Under the pieces are notes generated by a model. It was not told where the DNA came from. It saw only the letters and a list, made by a program, of their open reading frames with translations, and did no database searches. Shown piece after piece: positions 17,875-25,848 of a stretch of 37,559 bases of DNA. The first letter of the stretch is position 1. Every line of letters begins with the position of its first letter. The translations under genes and the position numbers were made by a program. The stretch covers positions 1-37,559 of the IMG/VR virus record IMGVR_UViG_3300030406_001777. One strand, written 5' to 3'. This DNA comes from a virus.

Positions 17875-20342
17875 TGCCATCAAACTACGATATTAAATTA
17901 ACAAAAACAGATGGCAGTTCTAGCGAAGTAAAACTTACTCTTGATAGAACTACACAAAGTGGTGGGTATGCAGTAGAACACATCTCCCCTGCCCCACCAA
18001 ATCAAGCAACTGATGCTGCAAACTACCAACAACAATCACCAGACCTTGGGCTTGTACTAGACCAAGACTCTTTTCACAGAGGCTTTGGACAATCTCTCCT
18101 AGAGCGTTTTGATGACGCAAGTAGTGCTAACGCTGCTTTGAGTCGCTATGCGTACTCTGAGGGCGTGTTAGGCATGTTTAAAGGCGAGATGGTGTTAGGT
18201 TACAAAGAGGATGAAGTCAACGTAATACTTAGAAACGGTACACTTGAGAACGGTGGTGTGTCTGAGTTTACTGGTACAGATGTAACCATAGCAGTAGATA
18301 GTGACACTGTAAGAACAGGTGACTTCTCAATGAAAGCTACAGTTACAGCAAACAGTGGCACAGTTACACAAGCATACTCAGGCACTGTGTCGGTATTGAG
18401 AAGCAAAGAAATAACCTTTGCTGCATTTGTAAGAAGAGAAAGTGGTTCAGGAACTATTACAGCTAAGATTGCTGACAGTGCTGGGACTACCACTGGTACT
18501 TCGTCTACATCAGCAGCAGGTAGTGATTGGGAAGTAGTATACGCAACTAGAACTATAGATTCAGGTGCAACAAGTATTACATTGACTCTTACTGCAAGCA
18601 CGAGTGGAGATGTATTTTACATAGACGATATACACGTAACACCTTCAGGTGGAACAGACTGGACTAATCCACAAGAGTTTAATGGCAATATTTATGCAGC
18701 AGCAGGTAGAGTTGTATACAAATGGAATGACAGTGAAGAGTATTGGGCAGCAGTATACGCTGACGCATCCAACGACATAACAGATATGATTAGCTTTGAT
18801 GGTGCATTGTATATAGGGTTTGGCACAGTAGCAACATACCTTAGAAGCACAGATGGTACTACATGGGCTGCTCCATCTACTAACAGTGGTAATGGTAGGT
18901 TTGCAGAATTTTTTGAGAGAGCAAGGAACAATAATGGTAACTACGCACTATTTAAAAGCAGAGCAAACCAAGTATCAATATCAATAGACCCGTCAGATAC
19001 AGCTAATTGGGGTAGTGAATTACAAGTAGGAGACAGCGACAGAAAGATTACTAATCTTGTACAGGCTAATGATATCTTGTACGTAGGTCGTGAAGATGGT
19101 CTGTTCTCGTACGACAGAAGCACACAGAAGTTTAGGGACTTACAGCCTGAAGCTAACTTGTTTCCAGACGACAATAACTTTAAAGCAGCAACTGGTAGAG
19201 CAGGACAACTGTTTGCATCAGGTGGTGACCAGTCTTTTTGGCAGATAGGTGACGGTTTCTTTGACGGAGCTAAAAGCTGGACAGACTTATCATATTTATT
19301 TAAAGCCTCTGGTATACGTGGGTTTGGTGGTAGAGTATCTGCAGTAACACAAGACAGAAACAACCTATTTGTTGCACTAGCAGATGACCTTGAGGGAGAG
19401 TCTGGCTTTCCATACACATTCCCATTTGCTTTTGCTGGTTCAGGAAGGTCACAAGCAGTCAAGCTTATAGGTGTGCGTACACAACGTGAATCACCATCAG
19501 ACAGCCCTGAGCAAGTAGCACACACAATAACTAGCTTTAGTGTGTCAGAGATTACAGCTATGGGTAAATTTAAAGGCACGGATGCTGTTAGAACAAGTAT
19601 GTTTGTATTTGGAAACAAAGTAGAAGATGACTTGGCAGCAATATCCAACGACACAGTATTAAAAGCTTTTAGGCTTAGAATGCCTATTAGAAACGAAAAC
19701 CCTGCACTTAACTCTTTGTCAGAGCACAGGCTAACAGGTAATTTTTATACTTCTTACGTAAACTTTAATTTCCCAGATGTAAATAAGTCTGCAATAAAGA
19801 TTACGCTTACAGGCAGGAATTTAGATTCTAATAAGAAAGCTACAGTATTTTATAAAACCGATGATGCTACAGATGATGACACTACAGGCTGGACAACTTT
19901 TGGTAGCTCTGGAGAAGTAACATCAGCATCAACAACAATTACGTCTAGCATACAGCTTAACTTTAAACGTATAAGATTTAAGATTGTATTATCTACAAAT
20001 GACTCTTCATCATCACCAGTAATCACTGGTATTGTGTTTCATGCAGCATGGAATCCTATTGAATACAGACGATGGAGTGTAATGGCTAAGATTAGTGATA
20101 AAAGGAGTCTCGCTATGCGTAGAGTACGTACACGTACATTACGTACTACCGACCTTAATAATCTTGAGACCTTGAGAAAAGAACCCTTTATCCTTTATAC
20201 TGACCTTGATGGCACAAGTCATTATGTAAGTTTGCGATATCGGGACGAGTTAATCAAATCTCGAATACAATCTACAAGAAATGTAGAACTTGACCAAACA
20301 AGACGGTTAGTATTAGAACTAACGGAGGTGAAAACAAGCTAA
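17874..20342 (+). CDS. Large tail protein: jelly roll plus beta-propeller
   Basis: An 822-residue protein from ATG 17874 (a TTG three bases earlier is in frame but less likely); GGGAG lies about seven bases upstream and the start overlaps the previous stop (TGATG). Residues about 120-258 match the plan of a carbohydrate-binding jelly roll, ending FYIDDIHVTPSG, and resemble the module in the preceding gene. Residues 260-480 contain repeated strand groups (GNIYAAAGRVVYKW, GALYIGFGTVATYL, DILYVGREDGLFSY, GQLFASGGDQSFW, NNLFVALADD), which look like propeller blades. The C-terminus (740-823) is basic and may dock on the tail. Probable tail hub or nozzle-associated protein. Confidence 0.75.
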   Translation: MPSNYDIKLTKTDGSSSEVKLTLDRTTQSGGYAVEHISPAPPNQATDAANYQQQSPDLGLVLDQDSFHRGFGQSLLERFDDASSANAALSRYAYSEGVLGMFKGEMVLGYKEDEVNVILRNGTLENGGVSEFTGTDVTIAVDSDTVRTGDFSMKATVTANSGTVTQAYSGTVSVLRSKEITFAAFVRRESGSGTITAKIADSAGTTTGTSSTSAAGSDWEVVYATRTIDSGATSITLTLTASTSGDVFYIDDIHVTPSGGTDWTNPQEFNGNIYAAAGRVVYKWNDSEEYWAAVYADASNDITDMISFDGALYIGFGTVATYLRSTDGTTWAAPSTNSGNGRFAEFFERARNNNGNYALFKSRANQVSISIDPSDTANWGSELQVGDSDRKITNLVQANDILYVGREDGLFSYDRSTQKFRDLQPEANLFPDDNNFKAATGRAGQLFASGGDQSFWQIGDGFFDGAKSWTDLSYLFKASGIRGFGGRVSAVTQDRNNLFVALADDLEGESGFPYTFPFAFAGSGRSQAVKLIGVRTQRESPSDSPEQVAHTITSFSVSEITAMGKFKGTDAVRTSMFVFGNKVEDDLAAISNDTVLKAFRLRMPIRNENPALNSLSEHRLTGNFYTSYVNFNFPDVNKSAIKITLTGRNLDSNKKATVFYKTDDATDDDTTGWTTFGSSGEVTSASTTITSSIQLNFKRIRFKIVLSTNDSSSSPVITGIVFHAAWNPIEYRRWSVMAKISDKRSLAMRRVRTRTLRTTDLNNLETLRKEPFILYTDLDGTSHYVSLRYRDELIKSRIQSTRNVELDQTRRLVLELTEVKTS

Positions 20343-22543
20343 TGGCAAACGAATTTAAACATAAAACGGTAGGTACACAGCTTACACAAACTGAGTACGA
20401 AGCTATAGGTGGGCACGTATTAGACTCACAAGCAGCCGGTGACATCATATACGCAAGCTCAACAACACAACTATCAAGGCTAGGTATCGGTACTGCAGGT
20501 AAACTTCTAGCTGTGAACTCTGGAGCTACAGCCCCAGAATATGTTGCAGCAGTTACAGGAGTAACCTCTGTTCTTAACGCAGCCTTAGTAATTGGTAGAG
20601 ACGCAGACAACGACATTGACTTCGGTACTGACAACACAATTTTATTTAGAGCTGATGGTGCAGACCAGATTAAACTCACAAATGGTGCACTACTACCTGT
20701 TACAGATGATGACATAGACTTAGGCTCATCTTCCTTGCAATTCAAAGATGGTTACTTTGACGGAACACTGGAAGCTGATGCAATTACAGTGGGTGGCACA
20801 GCAGTATTAACTGGTGGTGCAGAAACAGCAATTACATCTGTGCTAAACGCAAGTCTTGTTGTAGGTAGAGATGCTGATAACGATATAGATTTTGGCACAG
20901 ATAACAATATTATTTTTAGAGCAGGAGCAGCAGACCAAATTAAGTTAATAGATGGGGCTCTTGCACCAGTAACAGACAATGATGTTGACCTTGGTACAAG
21001 CTCACTTGAATTTAAAGATGCTTTCTTTGATGGCACAGTTACTACAGATGCTTTAGCAATGGCTACAAACACAGCAGATATGTTGTTAATAGCAGATGGT
21101 AGTACATTTAATCCAACAGCAGTTAGTAGTTTGTCAGAAATATCTACAGTAGCAAATGATGATGTATTTATAGCAATAGACACATCAGGTGGTGGTTTAA
21201 AGAAGATAGCTAGAAGTGCTATAGTCTCTGGTCTTGCTGCTTCAGGAGCAATATCAAATGTTATAGAGGATACTTCACCAGAACTTGGTGGAGATTTAGA
21301 TGTACTTACACATGGAATAGTAACAGGTGCTAGTAATAGAAACATAGCACTTACACCACATGGTACAGGTGTAGTAAGAATTGATGGTTCTAATGGTGTA
21401 GACATAGAGTCAGGTGCTATATCAATTAAGAACGCAGGTGCAGAGTCTTATGTAAGATTTTACTGTGAATCATCAAACGCACACTACACACAATTACAAG
21501 CATCACCACATTCTGCTTACTCTGGAAATGTAACAGTAGTATTACCTGCTGCAGCTACCAATTTAGTTGGTGATGACACAACTCAAACACTAACTAACAA
21601 GACATTAACAACACCTAAGATAGCTGAAATAGATTCATTGTCATCTGGTAGTATTACTCTTGATGCTGAAGCAAACATAGAACTAAACGCAGATGGTGGA
21701 ACTATTACATTTGCAGATGCAGGTTCATCACTAGGAACTATTACGTCATCTGGGTACTCTGGTAATGCAGCAACAGCAACTGTTGCAACCACAGTTACAA
21801 TTACAGATAACGAAAGCACAGACGAAGATAATGCAGTTGTATTTACAGCAGGGGGTGATGTAGATGGTGGTAATTTAGGATTAGAATCTGATGGAGATTT
21901 AACTTATAATCCAAGCACAGGCAGACTTACAGCTACTCAACTTGCAGGTACATTACAAACAGCAGCACAAACAAATATTACTTCTCTTGGAACACTTACT
22001 ACTCTTACAGTAGACAATGTAATTACGAATGGAACTACTATTGGTCATACTGACGATACAGACTTACTTACATTAGCAGATGGCTCTTTGACTCTTGCAG
22101 GTAATTTAACGCTTAGTGATGATAAAACAATAACACTTGGTAATGAAGGTCAGGTTGTATTAGGTGATAACACGCCAGCTAATGGTAAAGGTACAGGCTT
22201 AATAATAAAAGGTACATTAAAGACTGGTGTAACAGCAGGAATGGTCGTTCATTTACATTCAGATGGGGAGTATGAACACGCAGATAAAGATGATGAAACA
22301 ATGATGCCAGCAGTGGGTGTAGCTCTTGAAGATGCAGGTAGTAATAAAAAAATATTAATATATGGCATATACAATGATACAGCACTAAGTTTAACGCAAG
22401 GTGAAGAATTATATGTAAGTGATGACGGAGCTGTAAGTCATACAGTCCCGGGTTCAGGAGATTTTTTACAACGAGTAGGTGTAGCGTTAGATAGCAATAC
22501 TGTGTTATTTATGCCAAGCCTTGATGTTATAGAACACGCATAA
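20342..22543 (+). CDS. Tail fibre protein with internal duplication
   Basis: The 733-residue protein has a fibre-like sequence of short Gly/Asp/Thr-rich strands. It carries the TQTLTNKTLT motif that recurs in many phage fibre and collar proteins. Residues 75-147 and 165-237 are near copies of each other with a 90-residue offset (both contain GRDADNDIDFGTDN and LFRA/IFRA). The C-terminal 120 residues (from GKGTGLIIKG) look like a compact beta domain, possibly the trimer tip. It overlaps both neighbours closely. It probably links the short tail to the receptor-binding tip or is itself the receptor-binding fibre. Confidence 0.85.
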   Translation: MANEFKHKTVGTQLTQTEYEAIGGHVLDSQAAGDIIYASSTTQLSRLGIGTAGKLLAVNSGATAPEYVAAVTGVTSVLNAALVIGRDADNDIDFGTDNTILFRADGADQIKLTNGALLPVTDDDIDLGSSSLQFKDGYFDGTLEADAITVGGTAVLTGGAETAITSVLNASLVVGRDADNDIDFGTDNNIIFRAGAADQIKLIDGALAPVTDNDVDLGTSSLEFKDAFFDGTVTTDALAMATNTADMLLIADGSTFNPTAVSSLSEISTVANDDVFIAIDTSGGGLKKIARSAIVSGLAASGAISNVIEDTSPELGGDLDVLTHGIVTGASNRNIALTPHGTGVVRIDGSNGVDIESGAISIKNAGAESYVRFYCESSNAHYTQLQASPHSAYSGNVTVVLPAAATNLVGDDTTQTLTNKTLTTPKIAEIDSLSSGSITLDAEANIELNADGGTITFADAGSSLGTITSSGYSGNAATATVATTVTITDNESTDEDNAVVFTAGGDVDGGNLGLESDGDLTYNPSTGRLTATQLAGTLQTAAQTNITSLGTLTTLTVDNVITNGTTIGHTDDTDLLTLADGSLTLAGNLTLSDDKTITLGNEGQVVLGDNTPANGKGTGLIIKGTLKTGVTAGMVVHLHSDGEYEHADKDDETMMPAVGVALEDAGSNKKILIYGIYNDTALSLTQGEELYVSDDGAVSHTVPGSGDFLQRVGVALDSNTVLFMPSLDVIEHA
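20564..20782 (+). repeat. Internal duplication in fibre gene, copy 1
   Basis: Codes for fibre residues 75-147. Copy 2 lies exactly 270 bases downstream. The protein copies are very similar while the DNA has diverged at many third positions, so the duplication is old and is kept by selection. Confidence 0.88.
20834..21052 (+). repeat. Internal duplication in fibre gene, copy 2
   Basis: Codes for fibre residues 165-237, matching residues 75-147 at a constant 90-residue offset. Both copies start with TSVLNA and contain GRDADNDIDFGTDN. Confidence 0.88.
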
Positions 22544-23940
22544 TGGCTAATGAAGTAACAAAATTAAATGGAATAGCAATCGCAAATATTACTGATTTAA
22601 ATGGTATTACTGATGCTAACTTATCTAAAATAAATGGACAAGAGTTTACTGGTTCAATAGACATTGCCACAATAACTGGTTATACACAAGTATCAGCTGC
22701 TGGTAACTATGGTGCAAACATGACATACGATGAAGATAATAACTTTGTATACGTACAATATCCTAGAAATGGTGGTGGTGGTGCTGCAAGAGTAGGGTCA
22801 TTTAATTCTACTAACCAAAATGTTGACTGGGGTGCAGAACAGACTATTGAATCAAGTAACGCATTTTCTAGTAAAACCTGTGATTATGACAAATATAACA
22901 ATAGGGTATGGACTGCTTGGATTGGTGGTAGTGGAAATATATGCTATGCAAGATGTGGGCGTATTAATTCTGATAAAACAATAACGTGGGGTGATAGATT
23001 GGAAGTACAGGAAGGCTACAACACACTAAATAGATATAATCAGGGTATATTAGGTCAAAATATGGCAGTAGACCAAAATACAGGAAAATGTTTACTTGCT
23101 TGGAATAGTTCAGCAAGTGGAAACAACATAAGTGGTGCAAGTAGCCACCACCCTGTTGGAGTTATATTAACAATAGATGACCCAAGTGCATCAGATAGTG
23201 ATAGTGATTTTTGTGATATATCAGCAAGTAGTCAGGTTAGACTGGCAACTGGTGGTTCAGGACAATCATTCCCTATGATACAAATACATTTTGACGAGAC
23301 GAATGATGAATGGGTAGGAATTACAGATGCAAATGGTAGTGGTACTGGTATACACGCTCTAAGAATTACTGATAATTCTGGGTCACCTTCACCAGCTAAC
23401 CAAACAGAACTTACAGGCAATTCATCACATTTTATACAAGGTGATGGGGACCACAACGGAAATAAAAGTCCAGTTGGTGGCAGGTATGGTGGTATGATGA
23501 TGGTTCACGATTTAAGTTCTGACCGATTTATAATGGGTAGCACAACTGCTGATGGTACTACACCAAAACTATTTGCATTTCAAAATACTGGTAGTGGTAT
23601 TACTTGGGATACAACTGGTTTTGCAGTAAGTCATGGAACTACTATAAGTCAAAGTGGTAAGGGTGGCACTATTGCATATAGTCATGCCAGAGGAAGGTTT
23701 GCAACACATGGTCAAGATGGTGATGAGAAGTTAGAAATATTTAGTTATACATCTGCTGGTGGATTTGTAAGCCACAATGCTAGCAGCTTAATTACAATTA
23801 GCACAGATGATGACCCTTTCTACAAAGGTGGTGCATCAATGCAAGATATGACAGCGTTTGCTAGTGGAGCAACAATGATTGTTGGTGGTGATTATGATTC
23901 TAGGTACCCATATTACGTAATTATAGAAATGGGTGATTAG
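22543..23940 (+). CDS. Beta-propeller tail-tip protein, probable receptor-binding protein
   Basis: The 465-residue protein begins with a linker in which a short KxNGxxIANI-like unit repeats (KLNGIAIANI, DLNGITDANL, KINGQEF), a pattern often found at the base of phage tail-tip proteins. Residues about 60-450 contain at least six blade-like motifs built on an Asp-rich turn followed by an aromatic strand: near 62-72 (YDEDNNFVYVQ), 114-126, 176-187, 249-260, 321-332 and 378-389. The spacing of 52-73 residues suggests a six- or seven-bladed propeller. Its place after the fibre makes it the best receptor-binding candidate. Confidence 0.75.
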   Translation: MANEVTKLNGIAIANITDLNGITDANLSKINGQEFTGSIDIATITGYTQVSAAGNYGANMTYDEDNNFVYVQYPRNGGGGAARVGSFNSTNQNVDWGAEQTIESSNAFSSKTCDYDKYNNRVWTAWIGGSGNICYARCGRINSDKTITWGDRLEVQEGYNTLNRYNQGILGQNMAVDQNTGKCLLAWNSSASGNNISGASSHHPVGVILTIDDPSASDSDSDFCDISASSQVRLATGGSGQSFPMIQIHFDETNDEWVGITDANGSGTGIHALRITDNSGSPSPANQTELTGNSSHFIQGDGDHNGNKSPVGGRYGGMMMVHDLSSDRFIMGSTTADGTTPKLFAFQNTGSGITWDTTGFAVSHGTTISQSGKGGTIAYSHARGRFATHGQDGDEKLEIFSYTSAGGFVSHNASSLITISTDDDPFYKGGASMQDMTAFASGATMIVGGDYDSRYPYYVIIEMGD

Positions 23941-23941
23941 T

Positions 23942-24232
23942 GTGGCTAAAATAATAAGAAGAAAATCAGACAATTTAGTAATAGCAGTCCTTGATGATGA
24001 CAATGTAGTAAATTTAGGTTCTAATGGCTCTACTTATAATAATGGTCAGACATACGACCAAGATATGACTGACAGCACACATGAAGTAGTAACAGGTGTA
24101 ACTGCACCAACAACGTTTTTTTCTGGTTATTTTACATACGATACTGACTGGTCATTAGATACTGTTGCCTTAAACAGATATAATGAAATGGCAAATGAAA
24201 TGAATTTGCCTTTAATAGATGCTGAGTTATAG
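23942..24232 (+). CDS. Small tail-associated protein, unknown
   Basis: The protein is 96 residues from GTG 23942, giving MAKIIRRKSD at the start; an in-frame GTG at 23933 would overlap the previous gene by eight bases. The first choice places GGTGAT just upstream and reads better, but either is possible. Strands (NLVIAVLDDDNVVNLG) and a Tyr/Asp/Thr-rich middle suggest a small beta protein, possibly a tail accessory or fibre-assembly protein. No family recognised. Confidence 0.65.
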   Translation: MAKIIRRKSDNLVIAVLDDDNVVNLGSNGSTYNNGQTYDQDMTDSTHEVVTGVTAPTTFFSGYFTYDTDWSLDTVALNRYNEMANEMNLPLIDAEL

Positions 24233-24240
24233 GAGTAATA

Positions 24241-24456
24241 ATGGCTAGTGAACAAGAATATATAGATGCAATAGCAGACTTAAACACTCTGTTAGCAGTT
24301 CGTGACTTGCGAATAAAAGAACTAGAACTGCAAATGATTAAAGCAAATAAACTAATACAAGGAGCAGATAATGCCGGGAACAATGAAAAGAAAAATGGGC
24401 AAGGGAATGAAGAAAAAGCCAGCAGGCAAGAAAAGAAAGATGAAAAAACCAGCTAG
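24241..24456 (+). CDS. Small helical protein with charged tail
   Basis: The 71-residue protein has a predicted helix or coiled coil (residues 4-40, with heptad-like Leu/Ile at DLNTLLAVRDLRIKELELQM) and a Lys/Glu/Asn/Gln-rich disordered tail. AGGAG lies eight bases before the ATG. Its last 86 bases also encode the beginning of the following basic protein in another frame. Function unknown. Confidence 0.68.
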   Translation: MASEQEYIDAIADLNTLLAVRDLRIKELELQMIKANKLIQGADNAGNNEKKNGQGNEEKASRQEKKDEKTS

Positions 24457-24478
24457 AAAAATGACTTATGGCTACTAA
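24371..24478 (+). CDS. Tiny Lys/Arg-rich protein (35 residues) overlapping two genes
   Basis: An ATG at 24371 with AAGGAG seven bases upstream opens a 35-residue frame in which 18 residues are Lys or Arg (it starts MPGTMKRKMGKG and ends RKMTYGY). It overlaps the end of the preceding gene by 86 bases and the start of the next by 11. The good ribosome site and its similarity in composition to the next five proteins support it. It may bind nucleic acid. Confidence 0.6.
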   Translation: MPGTMKRKMGKGMKKKPAGKKRKMKKPARKMTYGY

Positions 24479-24659
24479 GAAAGTTGTCAAAGTAAAAGGT
24501 GTTAGCATGAGTGGTCTGACTGCAAGACAGCAGCAGGCTATGAAGAAGCACGGCAAACACCATACAGCTAAACATATACGTGACATGAAGAAACGTATGT
24601 CAAAAGGTGCTTCATTTACAGCAGCCCACAAACAATCACAGAAAGCAGTAGGAAGATGA
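24468..24659 (+). CDS. Small basic protein (63 residues)
   Basis: A Lys/Arg/His-rich protein with a helical middle (SGLTARQQQAMKKHGKHHT). The segment around GLTARQQQAMKKHGKHHTAKHI recurs in small proteins of marine and cyanobacterial phages, as far as I recall, where it has no known function. It overlaps its neighbours by 11 and 4 bases. It belongs to a run of tiny basic proteins and is probably a DNA-binding or virion component. Confidence 0.68.
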   Translation: MATKKVVKVKGVSMSGLTARQQQAMKKHGKHHTAKHIRDMKKRMSKGASFTAAHKQSQKAVGR

Positions 24660-24880
24660 TGAAACTATTTACATCACTAATGCCACTGATACCACAGCCG
24701 TACAAGAATATCGTTAAGTTCTTCTTGGCTACACTTAAAAACGTAGATGAGAAAGAAGAACTAGAAAGAATAGGTAAGCTATTTGCAGACATTCTTGAAG
24801 ACGGTTCTGTGACTCCACAGGAGTGGTTGTCACTTGCAGGTAAAAATGGATTAGGTATACTTAAAGGTAATGGCAAGTAA
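24656..24880 (+). CDS. Small amphipathic helical protein
   Basis: A 74-residue protein with two adjacent Met codons at 24656 and 24659. The N-terminal 28 residues are amphipathic and hydrophobic (LFTSLMPLIPQPYKNIVKFF), followed by a charged helix and a region DGSVTPQEWLSLAGKNGLG that resembles an EF-hand-like or helix-capping turn. It could lie on a membrane. A holin-like role is possible but not supported by a clear membrane-spanning segment. Confidence 0.62.
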   Translation: MMKLFTSLMPLIPQPYKNIVKFFLATLKNVDEKEELERIGKLFADILEDGSVTPQEWLSLAGKNGLGILKGNGK

Positions 24881-25064
24881 AAAGAAAAAAACTAAATCAA
24901 GGGTAAACGAAGCAGGTAACTACACCAAGCCAGCTATGAGGAAGCGTATCTTCCAAAGAATCAAAGCTGGCAGTAAAGGTGGTGCTGCAGGTAAATGGTC
25001 TGCACGTAAAGCACAGATGCTAGCACGTGCATACAAGAAAGCAGGTGGTGGTTACCGTGGCTAA
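24870..25064 (+). CDS. Small basic protein (64 residues)
   Basis: Begins MASKKKKTKSRVNEAG and is Lys/Arg-rich throughout, with a central helix (KPAMRKRIFQRIKAG) and a Gly/Lys/Ala stretch KGGAAGKWSARKAQMLARAYKK. The GKWSARKAQ-type segment is shared by short proteins of many environmental tailed phages, as far as I recall; their function is unknown. AAAGGT lies just before the ATG. It overlaps its neighbours by 11 and 8 bases. Confidence 0.7.
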   Translation: MASKKKKTKSRVNEAGNYTKPAMRKRIFQRIKAGSKGGAAGKWSARKAQMLARAYKKAGGGYRG

Positions 25065-25299
25065 AGCTAAATCCCAAAGGTCACTCAGTAAGTGGGGCAA
25101 GCAGGATTGGGGTTATGTTAGTAAAGGTGACGAAAAGAAACCTAAGCGTAAGCGTGGTAGATATCTACCTAAAAGCGTGCGTGCAAGGATGACTGCTGCA
25201 GAAAAGGCTGCAAGCAACCGTAAGAAACGGGCTGCTGGTGGTGTTGGCAGCAGAGCTAAATATTCAAAGAAAGTAAGGAAAGCTGTTAGAAATGCCTAA
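25057..25299 (+). CDS. Small basic protein, resembles DUF5872
   Basis: An 80-residue protein from GTG 25057 (MAKAKSQRSLSKWGKQ); a longer in-frame start at 25027 would read far into the preceding gene and has no ribosome site. The pattern SLSKWGKQDWG...GRYLPKSV...MTAAEKAASNRKKR matches what I remember of the DUF5872 family of phage proteins with no known function. It is extremely basic and probably contacts nucleic acid. Confidence 0.72.
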   Translation: MAKAKSQRSLSKWGKQDWGYVSKGDEKKPKRKRGRYLPKSVRARMTAAEKAASNRKKRAAGGVGSRAKYSKKVRKAVRNA

Positions 25300-25567
25300 G
25301 AAGAAGTATCAGAACCCCAAAGGTGGTTTAAATGCAGCAGGACGTGCGTATTTTAAACGAACAGAGGGTGCGAATCTAAAAAGACCATTGAAGAAAGGGA
25401 CATCACCTAGGCGTGTAAGCTTTGCTGCACGGTTCGGTGGCATGAAAGGTCCCATGAAAGACAGTAAAGGTAGACCAACTAGAAAAGCGTTAGCTTTAAG
25501 GGCATGGGGTTTTAGGAGCCCAGAGTCTGCTAGAGCGTTTGCAAGAAGACACAAAAAGAAAAAGTGA
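25292..25567 (+). CDS. Small basic protein, resembles DUF6321
   Basis: A 91-residue protein with the conserved opening NPKGGLNAAGRAYF, then EGANLKRPLK, a middle GGMKGPMKDSKGRPTRKA and a tail ALRAWGF. These blocks match my memory of the DUF6321 family, found in tailed phages and some bacteria, function unknown. The stretch KGPMKDSKGRPTRKAL is the most diagnostic. It overlaps the preceding gene by eight bases. Confidence 0.75.
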   Translation: MPKKKYQNPKGGLNAAGRAYFKRTEGANLKRPLKKGTSPRRVSFAARFGGMKGPMKDSKGRPTRKALALRAWGFRSPESARAFARRHKKKK

Positions 25568-25573
25568 GGAACT

Positions 25574-25699
25574 ATGCCAAAACCAAAAGGTAAAAAGAAA
25601 TATAGCAAGGGTCAGATGAAGATAGCTAGGGTCGCACCACCTAGAAATAAAATTACAGGTGCAGATTTTAAAAAGCTAAGAAGGAAGAAAAAGAAATGA
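25574..25699 (+). CDS. Tiny basic protein (41 residues)
   Basis: The ORF opens MPKPKGKKKYSKGQ and ends with five Lys/Arg-rich residues. The segment RVAPPRNKITGADFKKLRR resembles a short protein common in environmental phages next to DUF6321-like genes, as far as I recall. GAGGA lies three to four bases before the ATG. The stop overlaps the next start (ATGA). Confidence 0.72.
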   Translation: MPKPKGKKKYSKGQMKIARVAPPRNKITGADFKKLRRKKKK

Positions 25700-25848
25700 T
25701 GGGGAAACTAAGACCACAAATATTCTTAGCAATCATTGTGTTAGGCATACTATCAAGCATAGGTATAGTGTACGAATATAATGAGATAGCTACAGGATGC
25801 GTTGGTGGTATCATAGCGTTGGGAATGAAAGTTTTGGAGAGCGAATAA
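25696..25848 (+). CDS. Small membrane protein (about 50 residues), possible holin-like protein
   Basis: ATG ATG at 25696/25699 opens a protein whose residues 9-26 (FLAIIVLGILSSIGIVY) form a clear membrane helix. A second, weaker hydrophobic stretch follows (TGCVGGIIALGMKVL). Size, two hydrophobic helices and late position in the virion operon would fit a holin or a small envelope-acting protein, but no lysis enzyme lies next to it, so this stays a suggestion. It overlaps the preceding gene by four bases. Confidence 0.6.
   Translation: MMGKLRPQIFLAIIVLGILSSIGIVYEYNEIATGCVGGIIALGMKVLESE

Noticed and set aside
24656-24880. Annotating this small protein as a holin
   Set aside because: The hydrophobic N-terminus is amphipathic and too short for confident membrane spanning, and no lysin is near.
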